Part shown: positions 50,539-58,597 of the stretch, piece after piece
How positions within the stretch are numbered: position 1 is the first letter of the stretch
Layout: each line of letters starts with the position of its first letter
Source of the DNA: an uncultured Clostridia bacterium
GTDB taxonomy: Bacteria > Bacillota > Clostridia > Christensenellales > UBA1242
Assembly: GCA_944362965.1 (NCBI GenBank)
Contig: CALVTR010000008.1
Span: 1-61,895 of the forward strand
Direction: 5' to 3'
DNA length: 61,895 nucleotides
Notes under the pieces: generated by a model
Database searches by the model: none
The model's input: only the letters and a program-made list of their open reading frames with translations
Told to the model about the DNA's origin: nothing
Program-made: the position numbers and the translations under genes

Positions 50539-51305
50539 AAAATAAAAGTTTTTATGTTTCAATTCCTAGAATTGTACTGCTATCAAAACTGCTTACTGAC
50601 GAAGAGAAAATTCTCTATGCCGTTTTAACGTTATGTGTTATTCCTGAGAAAAATTATTGCAATATCACAAATGCCGAACTTGCTAAAGCTCTTAACACAT
50701 CTGAGCGAACAATTTCGTCAAGGTTAGAGTCAATGCAAAAGAAAGGTTTTGTACATTTAACTATGAACAATCATTTACATAGGCGTTTGGTTTTCTTGAG
50801 AACTCCACTTAAAGAAGGAACCTTTGAACAACCGCCAACAGAAGAAGAGTTAGAACCTAAAAAGAAGCTGTTGCTTGAAGCTTTCAAAAAAGCAACAATC
50901 CTTGGCAATATTGATTTTGAAACGCTCATGCAAAGGTTTATAGATTCACCTTATCTTGCTGAAGTTAAAAATTGCGACACGCAATTTGCATTGAACGAAG
51001 AGCAACTGATGTTTCTAGCTGATTTTAAAAAATCTTATCCAGGAAAGAAGATAGACGCACAGCTTGCCTATTATAATAACGTCAACTTAGAAAACTTAGC
51101 AAAGACCATTAAAGAAAGCGAGTTTTTGTCAACAAACGACAATTTATCGCTTAAGTGGGTTTTAGAAAATAGCGAAGATATTATTGCTGGAAAATATAAA
51201 GATTATGGCGTAAGCCTTGAATTTAAGGCGAACTTCAAGGGCAGGACGTATGCTCCAGGTGAGTTGAATAAATATTTCCAAAACATCGACGAAATCGAAA
51301 TTTAA
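50535..51305 (+). CDS. Winged-helix protein, possible replication initiator
   Basis: 256 aa. The N-terminal 'SFYVSIPRIVLLSKLLTDEEKILYAVLTLCVIPEKNYCNITNAELAKALNTSERTISSRLESMQKKGFVHL' is a winged helix of the type in plasmid and phage initiators (RepA_N, DnaD-like). The C-terminal half is helical with no recognised catalytic motif. No rolling-circle Rep motifs (HUH) are visible. As the largest gene of the early operon it is the best candidate for the element's replication protein; a transcriptional regulator is the alternative. Confidence 0.6.
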   Translation: MKNKSFYVSIPRIVLLSKLLTDEEKILYAVLTLCVIPEKNYCNITNAELAKALNTSERTISSRLESMQKKGFVHLTMNNHLHRRLVFLRTPLKEGTFEQPPTEEELEPKKKLLLEAFKKATILGNIDFETLMQRFIDSPYLAEVKNCDTQFALNEEQLMFLADFKKSYPGKKIDAQLAYYNNVNLENLAKTIKESEFLSTNDNLSLKWVLENSEDIIAGKYKDYGVSLEFKANFKGRTYAPGELNKYFQNIDEIEI

Positions 51306-51324
51306 TAAAAGGGGGTTTAAAGAC

Positions 51325-51435
51325 ATGGAAAGTATTTTGAGATACGTTGAATGGTGTAAGAAAAACAATCTTAAACCGAGTAATGCAGATAACATTTTTG
51401 CATATTCAAAACTTTGCCGTAATGAAACGGCTTAA
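51325..51435 (+). CDS. Small ORF, 36 aa
   Basis: MESILRYVEWCKKNNL... ending CRNETA; AAAAGGGGG stands 9 nt before ATG 51325, as strong as the neighbours' sites. It fills the gap between two genes transcribed the same way. Function unknown. Confidence 0.5.
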   Translation: MESILRYVEWCKKNNLKPSNADNIFAYSKLCRNETA

Positions 51436-51447
51436 AAGGGGGAAATC

Positions 51448-51759
51448 ATGAGAAACAAAACAACAAATAAAGCAGCAGTTGCTTTCACTTCAATAGTATG
51501 TTTTGTCTTTTTTGTAGCTTTAGTTTTCATTGTCACATCACTAGTTATGGCTTCAGTCAATGACCGCTCACTAGTTGATGAGTGGAAATCATGGGGCACT
51601 GAAGTTGAAGAAGTTGTTGATGACACAACTGATGAAACAGATGACACAACAGATGATGAAGAAATTGACGACAGCTTTGATATTGTGGTTGATGACAAAG
51701 TAGAAGGTGTTGTTCAAAACTTAGCCAACAATTATTCAAATGTAGTGATTGTAGCTTAA
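51448..51759 (+). CDS. Small single-pass membrane protein with acidic tail
   Basis: 103 aa. AAAAGGGGGAAATC before ATG 51448. Residues about 10-34 are a hydrophobic helix or signal peptide, followed by an Asp/Glu/Thr-rich stretch and a short hydrophobic C-terminus. A hairpin follows. In size and position (before larger secreted proteins, after the replication-type gene) it occupies the place of a coat or structural protein gene in filamentous phages, but its charge layout does not match known major coat proteins. Confidence 0.55.
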   Translation: MRNKTTNKAAVAFTSIVCFVFFVALVFIVTSLVMASVNDRSLVDEWKSWGTEVEEVVDDTTDETDDTTDDEEIDDSFDIVVDDKVEGVVQNLANNYSNVVIVA

Positions 51760-51771
51760 ATTTAAAAGTCG

Positions 51772-51805
51772 AAAGAGTCAAGAATATTTTAAATTTTGAC
51801 TCTTT
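51772..51805 (+). terminator. Hairpin after the small membrane protein gene
   Basis: AAAGAGTCAA / TTGACTCTTT, followed by AATTTAAA. The T-run is weak, so it is more likely an attenuator or mRNA-stabilising hairpin. Confidence 0.5.
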
Positions 51806-51824
51806 AATTTAAAGGGAAAATAAA

Positions 51825-53165
51825 ATGTCAATTGGTAAGAAAATAGGAATAGCGTTTGGTGTTTTAATTTTAATTCTTTGTCTTGGAATATGTTGTTGGT
51901 ATTTTTATTTGCTTGAGTATGGCGATAAGAAAATGACTTCATCTACTATCAATGTTGGAACTTTAACCCCAGCGGATAATTCTCAAGCAAGCAAATATGT
52001 GCTAACTATAGACTATAAATCAAACGTAAATAAAAATGGGCTTGAAATGTTTGATTTAAAATTAAGTTATTTTACTGATGAAAATAGAGAACACATCTAC
52101 TCTCAAGGCGTTCAATATGTTGCAAACACAGTGGACGATTCAATTGAGTGGGTTGATTATGATAGTTACCTAACATATTTAAGTAATGTTGTAGAAAATT
52201 CTGATGGATATGTTTTAGATGATTTAGAAAGTTACTTTGATTTTTTAAATAGAAATGGTGCTATCTCTTCATATCAATTACATAAGTCAGGAGCTTTATT
52301 TTGGCAAAAAGAATATATAGCAGCATACTTCAATCCTTTTGTTGATAGTTTAAAAACTTCAAAATATAGTTATCAATCACTTGATGATTTTGATAGCATA
52401 GGCTCAACAAATCCAATAAATGAAGAATCATACTTTTTATTGCAAACAGGAGAAGATGAGTATGTATATATGCAATTCAAAGGTGATAACTATCTTAAGT
52501 GGGAAGACTTTAAAAATGCTGATGATTTCCTGGGTGATTCTAGAAAAATAGGAAGCTCTGGAAAAACAAATTATTACAACAATAATAGCATTGATTTTCT
52601 TGCATATCAACTTTATCAAAGTGTTCAAAGCCTGCCAGCAGGAACTAATGGTGCTTATGTTTTTGAATTTGGTGAAGATATGTTTAAATTTTTTGAAGTA
52701 AATACTGACGGTTCATTTGGTGCTGAAATATCAGCAGAAGATACTGACCTAGTTATCAATAAGCTTAAATCTTACTACACAATTTACGTCACAGTATCTG
52801 CCAATGGTGCAAGAAACAGCAATGACTCAATGTTTGGGCTTCTTCATGGTAGTTCTTCATATTCAATAGACGGCTCGGGTTCTGAGTCAGGAGACTACTT
52901 TCAAGGTCGAACTATTATTGATTGCGACGTGTATGACTTTGATTTGGTATTACTTACTAATAATTCCTATGGACTTAAATTAAAACAAAGCTTTATTGAC
53001 GAGTATTTGCCTTATGCTAATGATATTTACATTTCAGTCAATATTGATGTTTCAATAATTGAAGCTGCAGGCTATAGGTATTCAGGAATATTGCCAGATA
53101 GTGGGCTTAGTTATTTCAACGTGCTTGAGACAAACGAAATAAATGCAGATAAGGAGGTGGCATAA
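51825..53165 (+). CDS. Membrane-anchored extracellular protein
   Basis: 446 aa. AAAGGG before ATG 51825. N-terminal TM (about residues 8-30, GIAFGVLILILCLGICCWYFY), the rest extracellular, beta-rich, with many Tyr/Asn/Ser. No recognised domain and no cell-wall sorting motif. Its stop overlaps the next ATG (TAATG), so both are translated together. Candidate structural or adsorption protein of the element. Confidence 0.6.
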   Translation: MSIGKKIGIAFGVLILILCLGICCWYFYLLEYGDKKMTSSTINVGTLTPADNSQASKYVLTIDYKSNVNKNGLEMFDLKLSYFTDENREHIYSQGVQYVANTVDDSIEWVDYDSYLTYLSNVVENSDGYVLDDLESYFDFLNRNGAISSYQLHKSGALFWQKEYIAAYFNPFVDSLKTSKYSYQSLDDFDSIGSTNPINEESYFLLQTGEDEYVYMQFKGDNYLKWEDFKNADDFLGDSRKIGSSGKTNYYNNNSIDFLAYQLYQSVQSLPAGTNGAYVFEFGEDMFKFFEVNTDGSFGAEISAEDTDLVINKLKSYYTIYVTVSANGARNSNDSMFGLLHGSSSYSIDGSGSESGDYFQGRTIIDCDVYDFDLVLLTNNSYGLKLKQSFIDEYLPYANDIYISVNIDVSIIEAAGYRYSGILPDSGLSYFNVLETNEINADKEVA

Positions 53166-54394
53166 TGTTTTCACTTTTATTTGATAGTGGCTTTTGGTAT
53201 GACCTAATCTTTATTGTGCTGATTGGATTTATTATCTTTCTTTGTTTCAAGTATCCAAATTCAAGAGTATATGTATTCTCATTTTTAGGTATTGTGTTCG
53301 TTGGCTTCACGGCTTATTGTGGTATACAATTAAATTTCTATTATTCGGCTGAAGGTGGTGTTTGGGGCTATATCAATGGTCTTATTGACAACAACACAGC
53401 AACAACCGAAGTGACTGACACGATAAAATACTCTCTTGAAAATATAGTTCTTACTCAAAATCCAGACGGAAGTTTCTCAGCAACAATTTATAGTGACGAT
53501 AAATTTGAACTTAAACAAGATACGTCTTATGGCGTTTATGTAAATGATGAACCATGCACACAAGTTGACTTTTCAAGCAATTTCGTTCGTGCGGAATATC
53601 GTTATGCTTTTTTAGACAATGACCTTGAAGTATTGATGGACGACACACTTCAATTTAACATAGCTTTTTATGAGAATAGTTCATCATTTACTTTAACTAC
53701 ACACGGCGGGCAAGAAGCAGTAGATTATTGGAACAAATACTTTTCAAGAAATAACCTAGTTGTTGAAGTTAAGCCAACAGATTACACAAAAGATAATCAA
53801 CTTACTATAAATGGCTCTTATGACGAGTATGTCACTCTTAACTATTATGTTGACGATGAGATTAAATATACAAATATATATCTTCCAGGTTATCATGTAA
53901 CATCAATGCCAATACCTGCAGATAGTGAAAATAAACTTTTTGCTTATTGGGCAAATAAAGAAGGTGAAAAGGTTGATGAATTAACAATCACGCAAGACAC
54001 TGATTTATATGCAGTTTTTACTGAAACTTTGGTCGTTTTGGACACCCCTAAAGAAATAACTTTATTTGCTGATTATCATACTTCTGTTGACGAAACAATA
54101 AATCTTAATGATTATGTTGATGTGGATTTGACGGGCAAAAATATTACAGTAGACCTTAATCTTCAAATTCAAAATAGCGTTGGGGAAATGTATTATGTCG
54201 AAAATCTTAAATTCACAGATAGCACTCATCTTGACGCTATAGATAGATATGGGGATTGGCTTGATGTTGATTTGTCAAATTCAAACTTAAAGTTGTATTG
54301 CTCAAGTTACACCAATAATTCGGGCACAAGCAATCAAATTCAGTGGCTTGTGGTAACTATAAACAATATAACTGTTACTACATTAAGTAACTAA
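53165..54394 (+). CDS. Membrane-anchored protein with InlB-like repeat
   Basis: 409 aa. AAGGAGGTGGC before ATG 53165. Two N-terminal TM helices (about 12-30 and 36-58). Extracellular part with beta domains and one InlB-like repeat ending 'LFAYWANKEGEKVDELTITQDTDLYAVF' (about residues 258-287), a module also used by the host surface proteins. Operon with 51825 and 54406. Confidence 0.65.
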   Translation: MFSLLFDSGFWYDLIFIVLIGFIIFLCFKYPNSRVYVFSFLGIVFVGFTAYCGIQLNFYYSAEGGVWGYINGLIDNNTATTEVTDTIKYSLENIVLTQNPDGSFSATIYSDDKFELKQDTSYGVYVNDEPCTQVDFSSNFVRAEYRYAFLDNDLEVLMDDTLQFNIAFYENSSSFTLTTHGGQEAVDYWNKYFSRNNLVVEVKPTDYTKDNQLTINGSYDEYVTLNYYVDDEIKYTNIYLPGYHVTSMPIPADSENKLFAYWANKEGEKVDELTITQDTDLYAVFTETLVVLDTPKEITLFADYHTSVDETINLNDYVDVDLTGKNITVDLNLQIQNSVGEMYYVENLKFTDSTHLDAIDRYGDWLDVDLSNSNLKLYCSSYTNNSGTSNQIQWLVVTINNITVTTLSN

Positions 54395-54405
54395 AAGGAG
54401 AGAAC

Positions 54406-55500
54406 ATGAAAAAATTTATAAAATCATTTTTAATAACGTTAGGTGTTATTGTATTTGTTCTAGCTGCAGGCTTTGGAATAACCTATGCAGTAGACAAAGA
54501 TTTTGCACTTGATTTGCTCGATAAGATAGGCATACAAATAGAGCAACCTGTTGAGCAACCTGATGACGAAACTCCAGGCGGAGACATAGAGGTTCCAGGA
54601 GAAGACATAGAAATCCCAGGAGAAGATACAGGCGAGACAGAAGAGCCTGAGAATCCAGATGACAGCGAAGAACCTGACGACACAGAAACATACATTTGCA
54701 ACGTTTCAGACTATGAGTTTGACGGTAATACTATCACGGCTTACAATGGAGACGATAAATATATTCAAATACCATCTTCTTATTCAATTTCAGGTACAGA
54801 AATGGTTAAAATGACTTTTGATGAAATGGAATTTCAAGAGTATTTAATGATGAACTTTGAAGATATTACATACCCGATAACAATCACAGACGCCAATAGT
54901 GAGCAATATACCTTAAATAGCGAGATGGATGTTTTTGAAAATCAAGATATAGTATACCCTGTCTCTTTAGATGTCGAAAAACCTATTTTTGTTGAAGGTA
55001 ATGACTATCAAGTTTCAAGTGTTGGCGGCTTTGCTTTTTCTAGAAATGAAAATATAGAGGGCGTTATTATGCCAAATACAATTAAACAAATATTAGAAGA
55101 GGCTTTTTATGGATGCAGTAATTTATCTATTATAGAATTTTCTAATAAATTAGAGATTATAGCTCGCAGTGCTTTTGCTTTTAATTCTGCGATTATATCT
55201 ATAAATCTTCCAGCAAGTTTAACAAAGATTGAAGATACTGCTTTTTTTAATTGCAACGGTCTTACAAGTATAACTATTCCAGAAATCGTAGCAAGTATCG
55301 GTGAGCGGGCTTTCCAAGAATGCAGCAGTCTTGAAAGTATAACAATCAATGCAACAACACCGCCAACGCTTGGAAGAAATGTAATGCCAAGCAATGTAAA
55401 AATCATCTATGTCCCAGCAGAGTCCGTAGAAGCATACAAAGCTGCATGGTCTGATTACGCCGATAAAATTTACTCAATAGAGGAACTCAAAATTGCGTAA
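54406..55500 (+). CDS. Element-encoded secreted LRR (BspA-like) protein
   Basis: 364 aa. AAAAGGAGAG before ATG 54406. Signal/TM at about 7-28, a Glu/Pro/Asp/Gly linker (about 45-95), a beta domain ending 'PIFVEGNDYQVSSVGGFAFSRNENI', three or four LRR_5 repeats ('SITIPEIVASIGERAFQECSSL') and the cap 'TINATTPPTLG...IYVPAESVEAYKAAWSDYADKI'. The pre-LRR segment and cap are recognisably related to the chromosomal LRR protein at 38713. Candidate receptor-binding or host-modifying protein. Confidence 0.75.
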   Translation: MKKFIKSFLITLGVIVFVLAAGFGITYAVDKDFALDLLDKIGIQIEQPVEQPDDETPGGDIEVPGEDIEIPGEDTGETEEPENPDDSEEPDDTETYICNVSDYEFDGNTITAYNGDDKYIQIPSSYSISGTEMVKMTFDEMEFQEYLMMNFEDITYPITITDANSEQYTLNSEMDVFENQDIVYPVSLDVEKPIFVEGNDYQVSSVGGFAFSRNENIEGVIMPNTIKQILEEAFYGCSNLSIIEFSNKLEIIARSAFAFNSAIISINLPASLTKIEDTAFFNCNGLTSITIPEIVASIGERAFQECSSLESITINATTPPTLGRNVMPSNVKIIYVPAESVEAYKAAWSDYADKIYSIEELKIA

Positions 55501-56032
55501 GTTAAAAGCCATAAAAATAGCAACCTATGTACTATTTGTTTTAGCCTTAATCATAGCAATAAGCTTTATTTCGTTAGATTTAAAGCTTACTGCTCATGCC
55601 TTGCCGTACAAAGCTCCTGAAGATATGGAAATAGAATATGACATAACTAGACCTCCAAATATTAGTTATCAGAGTTTAACGGACGAAATCAACGATTTGT
55701 TTGATAGTCCAAGCTATAAGCTTGAATTTACTACATTTTCAGGAGCCGTTAAAGGCAAGTGTAATCTATGGACGAGAACAATACAGTTGCAAGAGAATTT
55801 AAATTATGAATACTACACATTTTGCTTAACGCATGAGCTTGTGCATTTAACGGAGTTTAACTTGCAGGAACGATACACAAACCTAACAACATTTTACACA
55901 TTATACAACAGTGGTAATGATTATTTTCAAAACATAGCCCTATACTTTGCTGACCTAGACCTAAATGGAGCATTTAGCGAAGAATATAGCTTTGTTGGTT
56001 ATTTAGATATTCAAATATTACATCAAGAATAA
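55493..56032 (+). CDS. Membrane-anchored protein with HExxH zinc-peptidase motif
   Basis: 179 aa. TTG 55493 follows AGAGGA and overlaps the LRR gene by 8 nt. TM at about 9-30. HELVH (about residue 121) in 'LTHELVHLTEFNLQERY' matches the zinc-peptidase HExxH motif. Small secreted peptidases of mobile elements can act on the cell wall or surface proteins; the substrate here is unknown. A third ligand was not identified. Confidence 0.6.
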   Translation: MRKLKAIKIATYVLFVLALIIAISFISLDLKLTAHALPYKAPEDMEIEYDITRPPNISYQSLTDEINDLFDSPSYKLEFTTFSGAVKGKCNLWTRTIQLQENLNYEYYTFCLTHELVHLTEFNLQERYTNLTTFYTLYNSGNDYFQNIALYFADLDLNGAFSEEYSFVGYLDIQILHQE

Positions 56033-56076
56033 AAAATTTAAATAAAAAACAAAAATTTAAAAATTAGGGGGGATTT

Positions 56077-56310
56077 ATGAAGAAAAACATAAAAAACACA
56101 CAAAAAACAATAAAAAAGGCTAAAAATACGCCTAAAACGGCAACAAGGACAAGCTCGGCTAATAAGTCAAGACAAACAGCCAAAGTGCCACAGAAACAAA
56201 ATAACAAGGTCAATTTTTCAGCTAGCAATGCAAAAACATCTACAAAAACAAAATCAGCACCAAAAACTAAACGTAAGGTTAAGGCAATAACGCTTTATTA
56301 TGACCTATAG
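56077..56310 (+). CDS. Small, very basic protein, copy 1
   Basis: 77 aa, about one third Lys/Arg, low complexity (Lys, Thr, Ala, Asn), ending KVKAITLYYDL. TAGGGGGGAT before ATG 56077. Nearly identical to the gene at 56950, including the upstream region and the first 30 codons. The charge suggests binding to DNA or RNA. Each copy heads a transcript with a different following gene. Confidence 0.6.
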   Translation: MKKNIKNTQKTIKKAKNTPKTATRTSSANKSRQTAKVPQKQNNKVNFSASNAKTSTKTKSAPKTKRKVKAITLYYDL

Positions 56311-56319
56311 GGAGAAATA

Positions 56320-56766
56320 ATGTCTAAGCAAAAAAATATATCTAAAAAGGTTCCAAATGGAAGAACTTTGCAAACTAGAGATGAATATTTAGGTAGTGGT
56401 AAAGGCAAGAAGAATATTAAGCCAGATCATCCAAACTCAAATGACCTATATAGAAGAGTTGGTGTTGTTGATAGCAACAATCAAAATGAACTTGCTGTAA
56501 TTAAATTGGGAACTAAAGGACGTCATTCTTTAGAGAGTTATTTGACCGGGAAAAGTAAATATAACGCTTATATCGAAATTGAAGACAACAAAGGAAATAG
56601 AATAAAAATTGATGGTGTTAAGTTTGTTGAAAATTCAACTAATAGAGATATAAGCAAAAAAGATGTTATAGAAATGAAGAAAAAAGCTTTAAAAAATAAA
56701 GAAACATCATCACGACTAAGGAAGGAGAACAAACAAGCTTTACATAAATTAAAAAATAGAACATAA
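56320..56766 (+). CDS. Hypothetical cargo gene after basic copy 1
   Basis: 148 aa, GGGAGAAATA before ATG 56320, 9 nt after the basic gene. Basic, with a beta-rich middle ('NDLYRRVGVVDSNNQNELAVIKLGTKGRHSLESYLTGKSKYNAYIEIEDNKGNRIKIDGVKFVEN') and helical, Lys-rich C-terminus. No family recognised. The middle resembles toxin-type globular folds only superficially. Confidence 0.5.
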   Translation: MSKQKNISKKVPNGRTLQTRDEYLGSGKGKKNIKPDHPNSNDLYRRVGVVDSNNQNELAVIKLGTKGRHSLESYLTGKSKYNAYIEIEDNKGNRIKIDGVKFVENSTNRDISKKDVIEMKKKALKNKETSSRLRKENKQALHKLKNRT

Positions 56767-56949
56767 AAAAGAACTCAGTTACCTGAGTTCAACATCCTGT
56801 AATGGGCGTCCCCATTCAGCGTCATGGCGTTTCAGCCAAGTTAATTATAAGAGCGACTTATAATTAAAAATCAATCTTGTTGATTCATTATTAGTATAGC
56901 AAATTAAATCAAAAATTGCAACAATAATTTTAAAATTTAAGGGGGATTT
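56767..56949 (+). terminator. Structured spacer between cargo units
   Basis: GAACTCAG-TTAC-CTGAGTTC (56771-56790), AATGGG-CGT-CCCCATT (about 56801-56816) and TTAATTATAA-GAGCGAC-TTATAATTAA (about 56841-56867). Acts at least as a transcript boundary before the second basic gene. Confidence 0.55.
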
Positions 56950-57183
56950 ATGAAGAAAAACATAAAAAACACACAAAAAACAATAAAAAAGGCTAAAAAT
57001 ACGCCTAAAACGGCAACAAGGACAAGCTCGACTAATAAGTCAAGACAAACGGCTAAAGTATCACAGAAGTCAAATAGCAAGGTCAATTTTTCAGCAAATA
57101 AAGCAAAAACACCTGCAAGAACGAAATCAGCACCAAAAACTAAACGTAAGGTTAAGGCAATAACGCTTTATTATGACCTATAG
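56950..57183 (+). CDS. Small, very basic protein, copy 2
   Basis: 77 aa, the tandem duplicate of 56077-56310, about 85% identical, with identical TLYYDL ending and the same AGGGGGAT ribosome site. Differences cluster in the middle (VSQKSNSK... instead of VPQKQNNK...). Followed 9 nt later by a different gene, so the duplication unit is the basic gene plus its leader. Confidence 0.6.
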   Translation: MKKNIKNTQKTIKKAKNTPKTATRTSSTNKSRQTAKVSQKSNSKVNFSANKAKTPARTKSAPKTKRKVKAITLYYDL

Positions 57184-57192
57184 GGGGACAGC

Positions 57193-57546
57193 ATGAAAAT
57201 ATATAGCAACGCTCATAAAAAAGCCCTTGAATTAAAAAATAACATGGACAATATCACAAGGGAGCATGAGAAATTTCTTGAAAAGGCAGAAAAACAAAAT
57301 TGGAACAAATCTTTTGATGCAGTAGAAGCTGGGTTTAATCGTGCAGAAGATGAAGCTTATGCAAAATATTACAATCATATGCACCGCTCATTGTCTTTAA
57401 CTAAAGATGATACTACTTTCCTTGATAAAAAATACAAGGAAGGCTTTGCAGATGAAAAATATATAAATGATATGTTTAGGTTAAAAGCAAAAAAGCAAAA
57501 GAAGGTGCAACATGGACATAAACAAATCAAGAGAAAATCTAGATAG
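57193..57546 (+). CDS. Hypothetical helical protein after basic copy 2
   Basis: 117 aa, TAGGGGGACAGC before ATG 57193. Almost entirely helical and charged ('AHKKALELKNNMDNITREHEKFLEKAEKQNW', 'GFNRAEDEAYAKYYNHMH'), ends in KSR. No family recognised. Overlaps the next gene by 35 nt. Confidence 0.55.
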   Translation: MKIYSNAHKKALELKNNMDNITREHEKFLEKAEKQNWNKSFDAVEAGFNRAEDEAYAKYYNHMHRSLSLTKDDTTFLDKKYKEGFADEKYINDMFRLKAKKQKKVQHGHKQIKRKSR

Positions 57547-57889
57547 AAAAAAGGAAAATATTCAAAAAGGAGAATTCCCTTCAGAGTTTCCTTTTTGGGC
57601 TAGGTTAAAGATAGGGAAGAAACGTACGACTCTTGTAATTGATGAAGATATAGCTTTCAATAAGAAAAAGAATAAATTTGAAGAAGGATTTGTAAATAGA
57701 GAGGCAACACATACCTATAAAAAGGAATATGAAGAAATATTTCCGAATCCTGATCCTAACGATGATAGCCCTATGTATTTAAGAAGACCAACAAAAAAGC
57801 CCAAACGATTGTTTGAGCCACACAATAAAAAGTTAGATATGCCACAACATTTAAAAGATAGATATAGCAAAAATAATAACAAAAAATAA
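57512..57889 (+). CDS. Hypothetical basic protein
   Basis: 125 aa; AGAAGGTGCAAC before ATG 57512. Contains 'RKKENIQKGEFPSEFPFWARLKIGKKRTTLVIDEDIAFN' and a Pro/Lys-rich C-terminus ending KNNNKK. Start lies inside the preceding gene in another frame, so translational coupling is likely. No family recognised. Confidence 0.5.
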   Translation: MDINKSRENLDRKKENIQKGEFPSEFPFWARLKIGKKRTTLVIDEDIAFNKKKNKFEEGFVNREATHTYKKEYEEIFPNPDPNDDSPMYLRRPTKKPKRLFEPHNKKLDMPQHLKDRYSKNNNKK

Positions 57890-58123
57890 AAAAAGAATTA
57901 CAATTCCGGCCTTTCGCCTATGCCTTATAAATAAGGTCAATGTAATTCTATATAAAATATACCACAAAAAGATATTTATGTCAATACTTTTTGCAAAATA
58001 AAAAAGATGAGATACCGGTAAAAGTTAAACTAATCCGTTCCTATCAACCATCTTTTCATTAATAGTATATCAAAAAAGATTAAAAAATGCAATGATTTTA
58101 TAAAAAAATTAGGGGGATTAAAT
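57890..58123 (+). terminator. Two structured hairpins, no gene
   Basis: AGAATTACA...TGTAATTCT (about 57894-57950) enclosing CCTTAT/ATAAGG, and AAAAGATG...CATCTTTT (about 58005-58058). The rest is A/T-rich, ending in TTAGGGGGATT, the ribosome site of the next gene. Confidence 0.55.
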
Positions 58124-58585
58124 ATGGATAAGGTTATAAAAAATTTTGTGGAAAAAGACGGAAACAAAATAACGATAGTTAAATCAGATAATGGTAGATA
58201 TTTTAACGAATATACAGCTCATGGAGCTGGAGCAGGTCCTTTTAAAACTTTAAAAGATGCTGAAAAAATGTTGCATAAACATAGACCTACAGCAAAACTT
58301 CAAAGAAACATTAAGGATTTAGTAACAAAGAATGTAGATAGATTAAGACTAGGAGAAACAACTTGTGTAATCAGAGATAAAATCACAGGAAAGGAAAGAC
58401 TAGCAGAAGGATCCGTAGTAAGAGTTCCATATAAACCTACTGCTACAGCAAAAGATAAGAAAAAGTATGGTAAAAATATGGTTTATGTCATCTATAGAGA
58501 TGGTGAAGAAATAGTTTCATATAGACAAAAAGCTAATCAAGTTTCTACTAGAAGAAATGTAAAAATTAAAACAAAAATAAAATAG
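58124..58585 (+). CDS. Hypothetical basic protein
   Basis: 153 aa, TTAGGGGGATT before ATG 58124, same leader style as the basic genes. 'KNFVEKDGNKITIVKSDNGRYFNEYTAHGAGAGPFKTLKDAEKMLHKHRP' looks like a small alpha/beta domain; C-terminus very basic. No family recognised. Directly precedes the ATPase gene (12 nt). Confidence 0.55.
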   Translation: MDKVIKNFVEKDGNKITIVKSDNGRYFNEYTAHGAGAGPFKTLKDAEKMLHKHRPTAKLQRNIKDLVTKNVDRLRLGETTCVIRDKITGKERLAEGSVVRVPYKPTATAKDKKKYGKNMVYVIYRDGEEIVSYRQKANQVSTRRNVKIKTKIK

Positions 58586-58597
58586 GACAAGCTGCAA

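Noticed and set aside
54559-54590. Hammerhead-like CTGATGACGAAAC
   Set aside because: It lies inside the coding sequence of the LRR protein (PDDETPGG), has no stem II between the two core boxes and no pairing stem I; coincidence.
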